NCBI GenBank assembly: GCA_019677205.1
Contig: JAAMXY010004199.1
Coordinates: forward strand, 1 to 37,877
DNA from: Pinguiococcus pyrenoidosus
Lineage: Eukaryota; Sar; Pinguiophyceae; Pinguiochrysidales; Pinguiochrysidaceae
Reading direction: 5' to 3'
DNA length: 37,877 bases
Part shown: piece after piece, positions 1 through 9,543 of the stretch
How positions within the stretch are numbered: the first letter of the stretch is position 1
Layout: each line of letters begins with the position of its first letter
Notes under the pieces: model-generated
What the model was told of the DNA's origin: nothing
The model's database searches: none
What the model saw: the letters and a program-made list of their open reading frames with translations, nothing else
Translations under genes and position numbers: made by a program

Positions 1-1
1 C

Positions 2-517
2 TGTGAGCAGCGCAGCGCCACGTATCGCGTGCCTCAACAGCCACTGGCGGAGTTCTCGGGCGCGCTGGACTTGCGCAGCTTTTCGTTGTTCTCGTCGCTC
101 CGCGGCGGGAAGGCAGATCGGCGCCCGTCCAGGCAGCAGCTGCGGCGTCAGCGCCGCGCGTACTTCGCCAAGGCGCAGGCCCTGGTGGCTCAGTTGGAGC
201 GGCAGATATCGTCAAGCGGAGTGGACGGGCTGCCCGAGGAGTGGGAAGGCCAGGTGCTGATCCCCGACTCCTTGGATGACCACGCCGTCTGGTTCGCCAG
301 GCGCGACTTCGTGCTCCGTGTCCTGCAAGGCGCGGAGCCAGCCACGGAGGCCAAGCCGCGGTTCTTTGTGCCTGCGTTCCTGCCGGCGGAGGAAGGCATC
401 ACCGACGAGGAAGTCGCGCAGCAGCGCAAGCTGGACGTGGAGACCGACTGGTCGTCCGCGATCCTAAGCGGCATCCGCATCGTCCGCCCAGAGGTCTTTG
501 GCATCCGAAATCAATAG
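2..517 (+). CDS. C-terminal part of an unrecognised protein (cut by window edge)
   Basis: Frame 2 is open from the first complete codon to a TAG at 515-517, giving about 171 residues with no credible ATG, so the gene begins upstream of the window. The visible part has a basic, Arg/Gln-rich stretch (about residues 35-55, RRQRRAYFAKAQALVAQLE) that could be helical. A more acidic C-terminal half follows, with SLDDHAVWFARRDFVLRVLQ and EEGITDEEVAQQRKLDVE. Codon use is GC-rich like the neighbouring real genes, and the composition is not low-complexity. I do not recognise a family and assign no function. The antisense frame is also open but reads as a shadow. Confidence 0.55.
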   Translation, partial: CEQRSATYRVPQQPLAEFSGALDLRSFSLFSSLRGGKADRRPSRQQLRRQRRAYFAKAQALVAQLERQISSSGVDGLPEEWEGQVLIPDSLDDHAVWFARRDFVLRVLQGAEPATEAKPRFFVPAFLPAEEGITDEEVAQQRKLDVETDWSSAILSGIRIVRPEVFGIRNQ

Positions 518-599
518 TGCACGGTGCAACGATGGAGTAGCTAGCCGCAACTTCATTGGCGTTTCACCTTGCTTATCGGCCGGTTGGAGAGGGTGTGGC

Positions 600-765
600 A
601 TTCTTGCTGAGAAGGCAGAAGTAGCAGCGTAGCAGAAGCAGCAGCAGAAGGAGCAGCGAAGCAGAAGCAGCAGCAGAAGTAGCAGCGTAGCGGAAGCAGC
701 AGCAGTAGCAGCGTAGCAGAAGCAGCAGCAGAAGCAGGAGCAGAAGTAGTAGTAGCACAAGCAGC
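600..765. repeat. Imperfect AGC/AGA trinucleotide repeat
   Basis: The stretch is built almost entirely of GCA-GAA-GCA and GTAGCAGCGTAGCAGAAG type units, an impure (AGC)n microsatellite with interspersed AGA and AGT. On the minus strand it yields long Leu/Cys/Ser/Phe-rich open frames that are repeat artefacts. It lies just after the stop of the partial first gene and before the CHAT gene promoter region. The rest of 518-875 shows no coding signal. Confidence 0.85.
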
Positions 766-875
766 AGAGACGAATAAGAAGATCTGCGTCTCTTCTGGCG
801 AGCTGTTGATGGTTCTTGTTCTTTTGAGTCTGGTGACGTGTTGATTTCGTCATCGTACCGGTGATTCTGTCACTG

Positions 876-1318
876 TGATTGGTAGGATTTGTCAGCCGCC
901 AATACTTCCAGGCCAACCAGCCAATGGTGGAGCTTTGAATGGTTCCTACCGTCGTCATTCTATTGCGCTTGATTTGCCTTTATTGGTGAACTTTGAATTT
1001 TGCACTGCACAGGCGAGCATAAGATTGCTGCAGATTGCGTCATTGGCGATGCGTGTCTCGCTTCTTGGCTGTTTCATACGATATCAATGCGTGCAGATTC
1101 TGCGGAGGCAAAAGCCAATAACATAGCACGTCGGCGGCGGAGACGCACTATTTTGCGGGGTTCAACGGCCCCCCATTGGCCATATGCTCGGAGGACTGCT
1201 CCTATGCCACCAATGGCCTCTCCTTCGAAAACCCTTCTTTTCACTCTTCTCCAGCCATACGTTCCGTGTACATTCCTACAACCCAATCGTGTCTTCGTCT
1301 TCCGCCTGCTGCAGCCAA
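876..1318 (+). promoter_or_regulatory. Upstream region of the CHAT gene with clustered CCAAT boxes
   Basis: Six CCAAT or ATTGG pentamers fall in about 440 nt before the CHAT gene: ATTGG at 878-882, CCAAT at 921-925, ATTGG at 1175-1179, and CCAAT at 1210-1214, 1283-1287 and 1314-1318. CCAAT boxes are the classical binding sites of the eukaryotic NF-Y complex. The clustering and placement suggest a promoter; binding itself is inferred. I see no clear TATA box. Confidence 0.45.
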
Positions 1319-1427
1319 TCAGCGCTGGGCCGCAAGATCGAACGCGAAGTGAATGCGGAATTTGGGGGCTAAAACGCCGTTTTGCGCCATTCAAATCCCT
1401 TAAGGGCCGTCCCGCGCAGCCGATCCG

Positions 1428-4370
1428 ATGGGGAACACGCGCAGTGCCGAGATGCACGGGCTGGAAGTGGCGAAGGCGCGGGCGGACATGGCGCGTCAGC
1501 TGACGCTCATGGGCGAGCTCCGCCAACGGGGTCAGGCCAAGGAGGCCGTGAAGATTGGGGAGAGCGCCTTGCGCAAGCTGGCGCAGGTGCCCAACGCCAG
1601 TCCGTGGAAGGCGTGGTGCGAGGGGGCCGTTCCCGACTCGCTGGGCAACGCCTACATCGTGCTGGGCGACGCGGACAAGGCCATCGCCTGCTACGAGCGC
1701 AGCCTGGAGGCCTTTAAGTACGTGGGCGACCGCCACGCCGTCAGCAGGACTTTGAACAACCTGGGCAGCGCCTTCCAGGCGGCCGGCGAGCCGCGCAGAG
1801 GCATCGAGTGCATGGAGCAGAGCTTGCTGATCAAGCAAGAGACCGGCGACAAGCGCGGGGAGGCCGTGACGCTGAACAACCTGGGCGGGGCCTACAAGGA
1901 ACTGGGCGACACTCGCCGCGCGATCGGGTACTACGAGCAGAGCCTGCCCATCCGCAGGGCCATCCGGGACAAGCGGGGGGAGGGCCACTCGCTCAACAAC
2001 CTGGCGCTGGCCTACGTGCTGGTGGGAGACCTGCGGAAGGCCAAGATCTCGTACCAGCAGTACCTGTCCATCTGCGGGGACATCGGCGACGTGGAGGCGG
2101 AAGAGACCACGCTGGTGCAGCTGGGAAACGTGTGCCAAGACCTGGGCGATGCCAGCCAGGCTGCCAGCTACTACGAACGGAGCCTCCCGCTGTCCAAGGA
2201 GTCGCAGGACTTCCAGCGCCTCGGCCAGACGCTTATGAGCCTCGGCGACTCCTACCGAGAACTGGGAGAGCTCCGCCTCGCGACGGCGTCCTACCAGGAG
2301 AGCCTGGAGTGCAAGGAGGAGACCTGGAGGAACATGAACAACGAGCGGAAGCTGAGCGAGGCGCTCGACGACATCAACGTCGTCGCGAAGCGCCTCCAGG
2401 CGCTGCTGCTTCACGAGGACCTGTGGGAAGTCGAGGCGGCGTTCCAGGTCGCGAACGCTGCGCACGATCGCAAGCTGGCCTCGGTCGACCGGAGCGCCGT
2501 CTACCTGCTCAAGCACGCCCTGGACATCGACTTCAGCTTCCTCAGGCGATACCTCGGAGACATGGACTCCGCCGTCGTCATGTACTCCTACCTGCCCGGC
2601 AACAAGCTCGCGCTCTTCGTCGTCAAGGGCCAGGTCGCCCGGGATCGGGGCCCGGGATGCCACGTCCGCATCGTGAGCATCTACGACGCCAGAGGCACGA
2701 CGCGAAGCGCGTCGCCGGGGCGAGCGCGGCGCCGGGAGAACAGCAACGAGGCGCCGCCGGCCTACGCGGGCGACTCGCAGACGCGGAACTTCGGGTACTA
2801 CCCGAGGGCGGCTGCGCTCCCGCGGAAGAGCACCTGCAGCACCGGCAGCAGCAGCCAGGAGCGGCAAGCCAACGGAGAGGCGGCTGCCGAGGGGTCCACC
2901 GCGTCCGCCTGGTTTCTCGATCGGTACCGGCAGCTCATTGAGCCCATCGAGGAGTGCATTCGAGGCTACCGGCGACTCCTGATCATTCCCGAGCTCTGCC
3001 ATGGGCTCTCCATGGTGCCGTTCGGCGCGCTCCGCGACCCCTGGGGCATCTCCCTCGCCGAGCGCTTTACGATATCCGTCTTGCCGTCGTTGAGCACGCT
3101 CATGAAGCGCCTCACCCGGCCGCGACGGCTGACGGACTCTCCGCCTCGGAGCCTGATCGTGGGCGGCGTGAGCTTCGCCGGGTGGCGCTTCGAGAGCCCC
3201 GTCCTGGAGAGATACGAGAGCGGCACCAAGGTCTACGTGAAGACGCGGGACGCCACCTGGATGGAGCGCGTGCTGGACAGCAAGCCCGACCGAAATGGCT
3301 TGGTAGTTCTGCGAAGTGAGACGCATGGCGACACACGCCGCAAGACCTCCCGACGCTCGCGCGTGGCGGTCGAGGACGTCCGGCCGTACGTCCCACCGGG
3401 AGCCAAAGTGGCGGTGCTCGCCCACGACTTTGATCGGTACGATCCGGCCGCGGTCTCCTACCGGCAAGACGCCTTCATCACCGGGCGCTTAGATCATGCC
3501 GGGCATTTCGAGATCTTCGCCACGGAGAAGAACAAGACGTTCTGGATGCCGCACAGCAGGCTCCTGGTCTGCTCCGACGAGGCTCTGTCTCCGCTCGCGA
3601 AGACGGCGTTGGAGGCGAAGAGCGTCAGCGCGCGCGTCCCGGACGCCGTCGTGCTCACGGAGGCGGACGCCACGCCGGCAGCGGTGGAGAACCAGCTCCC
3701 GCAGGTCACGGAGGTGATCCACCTCGCGACGCACGCTTTCATCGAGCCTCTGGTGAGCACTCGGAGTGGCATCGCGCTCTGCGGCTATTCCCACGAAGAC
3801 GCGGTCCTCACCATTCCTCGGATCCGCAAGCTGCGCCTGCGGGCAAAGCTCGCCGTGCTCTCCGCCTGCGACACCCGCGGCGACGTGAGCGCTGGGCCCG
3901 GCGTCGTCGAGCTGGCCATGGCCTTCCTGGAGGCTGGCTGTGGCGCAGTGCTCATGTCCTTGTGGCCCGTCGATGAGAAGGCGACCTGCATTCTGATGGC
4001 CAAGTTCTACGAGCTGTGGTTGGGGATGGAAGGGGCCGAGGACGACTGGTCGGCTGGGGTGGCGACGGCGATCAGTCCTGGGGACGCCTGGGGCGCAACA
4101 CTGGCCTGGTGGCTGCACGGGCGCCGGCAGGAACTGTTGAGGGATTTCGGCGCGAGGATGTATCCAGAGTCGGAGGAGAAAGTCGCGTTCTTCGCGAACC
4201 TGAATGGCGAGAAGGCCTTGGCGGAGTGCACCGCCTGGCTGGAGGCTGCAACCAAGGCCGACGCTGAAGAGCGGAAGGCATTGGCTAAGGAGCTACGCCA
4301 TTCCGTGCGGAAGCTGGAGAAGCAGATGCATCCGAAGCTCTGGGCGGCCTTCTTGGTGTTCTCCAACTGA
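1428..4370 (+). CDS. TPR-CHAT protein (putative caspase/separase-like peptidase)
   Basis: Single-exon protein of 980 residues. An in-frame TAA lies about 27 nt before the ATG, so the start is secure. Residues about 65-300 are tandem TPRs of the LGN type (repeated LNNLG and YYEQSLPI-like helices). Residues about 420-490 are Ser/Arg-rich and probably disordered. The CHAT domain starts near residue 500 (LLIIPELCHGLSMVPFGALRD). It contains the catalytic pair typical of the family: His769 in HLATHA and Cys814 in LSACDTRGD, followed by the LWPVDEKAT strand. Between the first CHAT strand (SLIVGGVSF) and the TEADAT segment there are roughly 125 extra residues. Residues 1-7, MGNTRSA, fit an N-myristoylation signal (Gly2, Ser6), suggesting membrane attachment. 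CHAT domains are clan CD peptidases, usually triggered through the attached repeats; substrate unknown. The long antisense frame is a shadow. Confidence 0.93.
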   Translation: MGNTRSAEMHGLEVAKARADMARQLTLMGELRQRGQAKEAVKIGESALRKLAQVPNASPWKAWCEGAVPDSLGNAYIVLGDADKAIACYERSLEAFKYVGDRHAVSRTLNNLGSAFQAAGEPRRGIECMEQSLLIKQETGDKRGEAVTLNNLGGAYKELGDTRRAIGYYEQSLPIRRAIRDKRGEGHSLNNLALAYVLVGDLRKAKISYQQYLSICGDIGDVEAEETTLVQLGNVCQDLGDASQAASYYERSLPLSKESQDFQRLGQTLMSLGDSYRELGELRLATASYQESLECKEETWRNMNNERKLSEALDDINVVAKRLQALLLHEDLWEVEAAFQVANAAHDRKLASVDRSAVYLLKHALDIDFSFLRRYLGDMDSAVVMYSYLPGNKLALFVVKGQVARDRGPGCHVRIVSIYDARGTTRSASPGRARRRENSNEAPPAYAGDSQTRNFGYYPRAAALPRKSTCSTGSSSQERQANGEAAAEGSTASAWFLDRYRQLIEPIEECIRGYRRLLIIPELCHGLSMVPFGALRDPWGISLAERFTISVLPSLSTLMKRLTRPRRLTDSPPRSLIVGGVSFAGWRFESPVLERYESGTKVYVKTRDATWMERVLDSKPDRNGLVVLRSETHGDTRRKTSRRSRVAVEDVRPYVPPGAKVAVLAHDFDRYDPAAVSYRQDAFITGRLDHAGHFEIFATEKNKTFWMPHSRLLVCSDEALSPLAKTALEAKSVSARVPDAVVLTEADATPAAVENQLPQVTEVIHLATHAFIEPLVSTRSGIALCGYSHEDAVLTIPRIRKLRLRAKLAVLSACDTRGDVSAGPGVVELAMAFLEAGCGAVLMSLWPVDEKATCILMAKFYELWLGMEGAEDDWSAGVATAISPGDAWGATLAWWLHGRRQELLRDFGARMYPESEEKVAFFANLNGEKALAECTAWLEAATKADAEERKALAKELRHSVRKLEKQMHPKLWAAFLVFSN

Positions 4371-5109
4371 AGGGAAGAGATTCATGTTGCCGTTGCTTCG
4401 AGTCCCAAGAGAGAGGACAGAGGGATTGAGGATCGAGTCAAGCGATGCACGCTTCTCTCGCCACGTTGACAAAGAAGGAGACCAAACTGCTCATGAGAAG
4501 GCGGCTTCCGCGAGAGGTCGAATAGAGAGACTAGAGACGTAACGCGCTTTGCAGTCTGCTCGTCTGCTTGTTGAACGTCCTGCCATCCTGCCTCGCTCCT
4601 TCCACCCGCTGAGTGGATCGGATGTCAATGGAAATGATTCGCCTTGAGCTTCGTGGCGTCCTCCCAGGTTCCTTGGTTCCTTGCTTCCTTGGGTCCTTGG
4701 GTCCTATGCAGAGGAGAGTCCGCTTCGCTTTTAGGCCTTGGCATCCTTCGTAGAGCAGTTCTCTTGGTGGGCGATTGCTTGGGATGTTTCTCTCGTCCTT
4801 TCTTCAGTTCTTGGATGAAAGACTGAGGGTGCGATCCTTCGCAGTGTGACGTATCCGCCTCCGATGGAGCAGGAGTTCAGAGCGTAGCAACGGACTTTGA
4901 TTCTTCTCGAACATTCATTCAACACATATCTGATGTCGCACAAGTTCCGCAACAAGTGGCTCCTCCTATACATACAAGACAATCATCGAGCAAGTTCATA
5001 CACTGCCACACTTGCGCAGAAGCCAGAATCGTACACGCAGAGACTGACAGCCATTACACGGGACTAGAAGACATGCCTCTCGGAAACCAGATGCGACGCA
5101 TGCGTTCCG
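4371..5109. other. Intergenic region between convergent CHAT and C2 genes
   Basis: About 740 nt with only short frames on either strand and no recognisable protein. It holds 3' flanking sequence of both convergent genes and a short imperfect repeat of a CCTTGGTTCCTTG / GGGTCCTTGG type around 4663-4705. I see no RNA gene. Confidence 0.5.
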
Positions 5110-6722
5110 TCAGAAACTCGGTTTATCTCGAAAGCCAATGGCACCGTCGTGTTTGCCTATGCAATGGGTAAGTGTCAGAGTAAACGAGCAAGCGTCGACT
5201 GTGTGGACCTTAAGCATTCCGCGTACCCGCGCCGATCGCACGCTCAAGGAGCTACTATCGTGTGTGTCCGCGCCTTCGTCCGTGTCCTCGGCCTCGTGCA
5301 GGTCGCTCCCATCGTTCAAGGCCCTCTCCGTGATGTCGTCGATATCTGCGCCTGCGTCTTCGTGCTCGTCTGCGTCTGCGTCTTCGTCTGCGCCTGCGTC
5401 TTCGTGTTCGTCTGCGTCTGCGTCTTCGTCTGCGTCTACGTCTGCGTCTGCGTCCGACTCTGCGTCGGGCGCGTCCACCGCATCCGCATCGTTGTGCATC
5501 TCGCCGCTGTCGTTGTTGCCGTAGCCCAGCAGGCGATCCCTCTCCATGTGCCTCATCGACATGGACACGATCTTCTTCGTGCGAAAGTTTGAAGAGCTGA
5601 TTCTCTTCCGCTGCGCGGGAACGAGCTCCTCCGGGATGTCGGAGGCGCGCGGGCTGATCACCGTGTTGTTCCTGGAGTGGTGGCTCTTCTTCCTCACATG
5701 CCTGCGGTCGAGCTGATGCGCTTCTTCCACATCCAGCCACCTGTTGATGTTGGGGTCGCGTGCAGTCAGTCAGCTCCGGCTCGTTTCCGGCTGAGAGCCG
5801 TAATTCAGAGAATCGCACCATGAGAGATCGCAGTCCATCAGCACTGAGCACAGGCCGGCCTCGGGTGCCATGTAGGCCGGATCCCGCACGCTGCTGTCCA
5901 TCCACACGCCCGGATACTCGGACGCCGTGCCCGAGTAGGAATCGTCCGTCACGCTGGGTTTTCGAGACACCTGTGACGCCAAGGAAGGCCACATGATCTC
6001 GTGAGCAGTCCATCGCTTAAGCTAGAATCCGGGGGGGCAGAAAAAAAGGAAGGCTTCTGAGGCGGTGGCCTACCGTAGGGGACGACAGTACCGACACGGA
6101 GTTGACACTCGGCGACAGGCTCCTGTCCGTCTCGGAATTGGCCCGCGACCGCGCTGCATTTCACCGCCAAGCATCAGCCACGGGTCCCTGTCTGTCTTTT
6201 CTACTTGGTCGGCATCGTCTTACCCAGCAGGATCGGCTCGCTGGCCGGCATCTCGTGGCGCGGAAGCAGTCGGGAGTCCACCCCAAGCGGCGGGTCCATC
6301 GAGAACACCAGAACGGCCGAGGAGCGCCCATCTTCCGTGAGTCGAAACTTCCGGGGTATGGTTCCCCCGGAAGGAGTAGCCAGCACATCTCGGATGCTGA
6401 ACTCCAGACCGCCGAACACGTAGTTCCGGCCCGTGTGCGGCGCTTTGATCTCCAGACGGAAGGCCTCGTCGAAGCCGCAGTTGTAGAAGCGGAACGACGC
6501 ATTGAAGACCGGGTCCCAGGTGCCCGGCGTACCCAGCGCCTTGGCCTTGGTGTTGCTGCGGTCCTTGGCGCGATAAGTGACGGCGTAGGCCGCTTTCTCC
6601 GGCGTGCTTAAGCCGCTGGCGTACAGAGACGCTTTTACTACGCGGATGGTCAAAGTGTACTTGCTGCGCTGCAGCAGCGACGTCTGGAAAGGGGACGTCT
6701 GCGCCACTTGCCACTCCGCCAT
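5110..6722 (-). CDS. C2-domain protein with acidic Asp/Ala repeat tail (4 exons)
   Basis: I join exons 6722-6224, 6153-6074, 6021-5819 and 5740-5110; all GT-AG boundaries agree in phase and give 470 residues. Residues about 20-150 form a C2-like beta sandwich: LTIRVVKASL, then GTWDPVFNASFRFYN, then FRLEIKAPHTGRNYVFGGLE. C2 domains bind phospholipid, often with calcium, or act as protein docking modules. The middle is Ser-rich (SETDRSLSPSVNSVSVLSS). The last exon carries a basic segment (DRRHVRKKSHH) followed by a long acidic run of DADADE and EHEDAGAD units encoded by a hexanucleotide repeat. The C-terminal 40 residues are less certain and might be altered by an unseen intron. Likely a membrane-associated adaptor; the specific role is unknown. 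Confidence 0.72.
5346..5465. repeat. GTCTGC/GTCTTC hexanucleotide repeat inside the C2 gene
   Basis: Plus-strand units GTCTGC, GTCTTC and CGCCTGC repeat for about 120 nt. On the coding (minus) strand they encode alternating Asp-Ala, Asp-Glu and Glu-His-Glu residues. The repeat length is the length of the acidic tail, so it should vary between strains in steps of two residues. Confidence 0.85.
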
Positions 6723-7005
6723 GGTGTCGCGCGACTTCCGCTGCGCTCGTTGGCGCTCTGTGGCGCAGGAGACGGCGCCAAAGATCGGCGTTGGCGCTGC
6801 AGTTACATATACAGCTGAGCGACACGGATGCTTTTAGCGTTCGTGAATATTTAGATCCTACGGAGACTCCATAATTTTATTAGATGGTTTACAAACTTTC
6901 AAAGTGTGTGGAAATAATTCCGACGGTCTTGAGTGTCTTCGACACCAGTTTCAAAGTTAGTTTTGCCACTGTACAAAATCTGTATGCTATATCCCACTGA
7001 TTCCA

Positions 7006-8965
7006 TCACTCACTTCGCTGTCGCTTTTCTTCGCTCCCCGGTCTCTTCTCTTCTCCGCCTTCGACATGCGTCGCGCGGCGCACGTAAAGGCGATCTGCTC
7101 GGCGGACGTCGCAGGCATCTGCTGGCACGTCGATCCGAAGCCATCGCTTCACATCCCTGTATCTATCTGGTGCTCTCGGCGCGACAGCTTCAACAAGCTG
7201 CTTCGCTCGCAAGATCAAGCTGCTGCCCTCCGGAAACTTGTTCGCTTCCACTCTTCCATCGGATCCAGCCCGTGCGTTTCTACTGTCCAGTGATGCAGGC
7301 TCATCTGCAGCGTTTTCTCCGTTGTCTCGGTCGCTGCCTTCCCTAAGTCCCTGCGGCTGCTCTTTGTCCACGGCATCAAGAGCTTGGTCTTCGAGACTTG
7401 TGGACCTATGCTGCGCAGCCCCTTTGGCACCACCACCATCCTCCTCCTCAGCATCAACATCTTCGTGGGGCAGGCGAAAACGCTGTGCGCTGTTTGTAAA
7501 GAGCCATATCCCGCACGACTCCTCAAAGGCCACGCCCAGGTCCCCGTGCGCCTCGTCGGCAGCCTCCAGCACGTTCTCCGAGAGCCGCATGGCGGTGCAC
7601 AGCAGTGCTGGATGGTGGAGGCCAAAGTCATGCCTGCAGCGGAAGCCCTGGAGCCGGCAGCACAGCGCTCTGCGCAGCCTGCGCTGGTGATACTTGCGAC
7701 CGCAAACAATGGACGACAGGTAAAGCGGCCGCACCACCGAAGAGAGGCGGCCTCCCTGGATCCCGAGCACGTTCCACATGGCGATCTTGTCGCTGCACGA
7801 CAGAGGCGCTCCGGGCGCCCCATACTTGGTGTCCGCGAGCGTCTCCCCATTGTGAGCATTCGGGAAGCGCATGCGCTGGTGCTTGGTGGCGAAGGCGACG
7901 TCGTCACTTGTCTCGAAGGAGAGCTGCCGCTGGACATCGGAGTCCGGCGCCCGGAACGACTCCCACGCCAGCTCCTGCTTCGCCGAGAAGCGCGCTTCGC
8001 AGGCGTTGCCGCAGGGCGCGCTCGACGTGTACATATGTAGCCGCGCCTCCGAGGAGAAGGCCAGGAGCCCATCCTGGTCGCCTTGTAGAAGCTGGTCGCT
8101 CTCGGGAAAGACGCGCTGCAGTCTTGCGATGTCGTCCGCCAATTCCGGACGCGTCGCCGGCTGCTTCGACGCCACCAGCACGCACAGGAAGTACTTGAGC
8201 GCGATCCTCGCGAGCACCTCGGCATGGCAATCTCGGAGATACTGCCGATACCGCCGCCTCCGGAACTTGGTGCCGCAGCCGAGAGCCACGAGGTGCAGCT
8301 GCCCTCGGGGGAACTCCACCACGAATCCAGCGACGACACTCTCTTTCTCGGCGTCGGGCGGTGGCAGATGCTGATGGAAGGCCTGTCGGTGGGGCTTGGT
8401 TCAGTACAAAGGCCCTCTCCAGCTGCATTGCCAAGAAAGAACGCACCTCAACGCACAGCTTCGCGATCTGATCGGCCAGCGGGCACGTGGCTCTCCGACG
8501 TTTCTCCGCATTTCTCCTGCGTTTTCTGCTCGATTTCGGCTCTTTTTCCTCTCCAGCGCTCCGCTTAGCACCCCGCGCCATTGTTGGCGTTTCGTCGAGG
8601 TCGCCCAGCAACTGGGCAAGCAACGAGGAGTGCTTGGGGAGCTCTGCCAGCAGCTCCAGGTGCTTCACCGCGACGATTTCGCCCACTTCTTCGCCGGCGA
8701 CGGCGATCCAGCATCCGACTTTCACGTCTTTGCTCTTCGTGAGCGCCAGGCGCTTGCTCACGCCCTCTGCAGGCTGCACAAGCACGTGCTCCGGCCACGG
8801 AGTGGCGTCCGAGGCCAAGTCCAGCGTGTGAAGCTTGAGCTGCGTGGTGGCCGGGTCTCTCGCTGCGGAGCCGAAGCCACTCACGGGGGCCACGTCGAAG
8901 AAGCCGAGCTTGCGGCCCAGGATGCGGCGCCTCAGCACTACGCCGCTGAGAAAAACGGGCGTCAT
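7006..8965 (-). CDS. tRNA-specific adenosine deaminase (Tad1/ADAT1 type) with N-terminal OB-like domain
   Basis: Two exons, 8965-8447 and 8382-7006 (64-nt intron, GTGCGT...ACAG), giving 631 residues. The join yields ADQIAKLCVE + AFHQHLPP, the conserved N-terminal edge of the A_deamin domain. Catalytic zinc and proton-shuttle residues are present: His226 and Glu228 in DCHAEV, Cys297 in SSAPCGNAC, Cys369 in SCSDK, with the following IAMWNVLGIQGG typical of the family. The enzyme should convert adenosine to inosine in tRNA; substrate choice is inferred from Tad1/ADAT1 resemblance rather than ADAR, since no double-stranded RNA binding domain is visible. Residues 3-95 (VFLSGVVLRRRILGRKLGFF...) resemble the OB-fold anticodon-binding domain of class II tRNA synthetases. 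A Lys/Arg stretch (SSRKRRRNAEKRRR) could be a nuclear signal. The first ATG of the frame is used. Confidence 0.88.
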
Positions 8966-9310
8966 CCGCGGTACCAAAGCGGCGAAAAGCCGCTTTTTCC
9001 CTCCTGGCGTTGCTTTTCTTCAGCATTTGCAAGTTGGAAGCTGGCGCCGCGAGAGTACATGCGGGCGTGGGAGGGGGTTGGAAGGCGAGGCAGCGCGGTT
9101 TTGCGGCTGCTTTGCCGGGTTGAGCTTCAGGAGGCTGCGTGCTCCACGACGGTCCTGATGGGAGGACGAGCTGCAGGGAAATGGAGGTGAGAGGGCTTTG
9201 GAGGAGGGCTCGGCAAGCTTGTCCACCGTCGCAGAGGAGACGTCCAACGACTTGCCATCGAATGGAGGGAAGGATATCGCATTGCTACACAGATCTCCGA
9301 CGCAGGCTAG

Positions 9311-9415
9311 GCTTCCAAAATTCCCCCCAATCCCAAACTTCCAACCCTTCCAACCCTTCCAACTTTCCGAACTTTCCGAACTTTCCGAACTTTCCGAACT
9401 TACAGAACTTACAGA
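9311..9415. repeat. Short tandem repeats CCAACCCTTC and CTTTCCGAA
   Basis: Consecutive copies of a CCAACCCTTC-like decamer grade into CTTTCCGAA nonamers and then ACTTACAGA units. The array sits in the 3' flank of the msrA gene. Open frames through it on both strands are repeat artefacts (Ser-Glu or Asn-Phe-Pro). Confidence 0.8.
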
Positions 9416-9495
9416 ACCAAAAACAAAAGAGTCCTCGCTTTTGTCCGGCTGCATGCTACGCTATCTTGTTGTCCTTGGTCACGTCCAGCGAACAC

Positions 9496-9531
9496 GACAC
9501 CCGCCAACGCCACGACACCCGCCAACGCCAC
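9496..9531. repeat. 18-bp direct repeat, two copies
   Basis: GACACCCGCCAACGCCAC occurs twice head to tail, immediately before the msrA stop codon region. Function unknown. Confidence 0.8.
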
Positions 9532-9543
9532 GACGAGTCGCCA

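Noticed and set aside
464-958. Leu/Cys-rich frames over the AGC repeat
   Set aside because: Product of translating an impure trinucleotide array; no non-repeat domain.
1074-3467. 797-residue antisense open frame opposite the CHAT gene
   Set aside because: Arg/Leu/Val/His-rich mirror of GC-rich codons with no domain; the sense strand has intact TPR and CHAT motifs.
5255-6013. Poly-Arg frame on the minus strand over the C2 gene
   Set aside because: Alternate frame of the Asp-Ala hexanucleotide repeat; the frame joined by splicing gives sensible sequence across all four exons.
8383-8407. A 25-nt mini-intron (GTACTG...GACAG) in the deaminase gene
   Set aside because: It restores the frame, but the longer 64-nt intron 8383-8446 with donor GTGCGT uses the same acceptor, also restores the frame, matches the donor type of other genes here and gives the conserved IAKLCVE-AFHQHLPP join.
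8882-8903. GTGAGT...CGCAG, 22 nt, inside deaminase exon 1
   Set aside because: Good splice dinucleotides, but removal shifts the frame and destroys the downstream domain.
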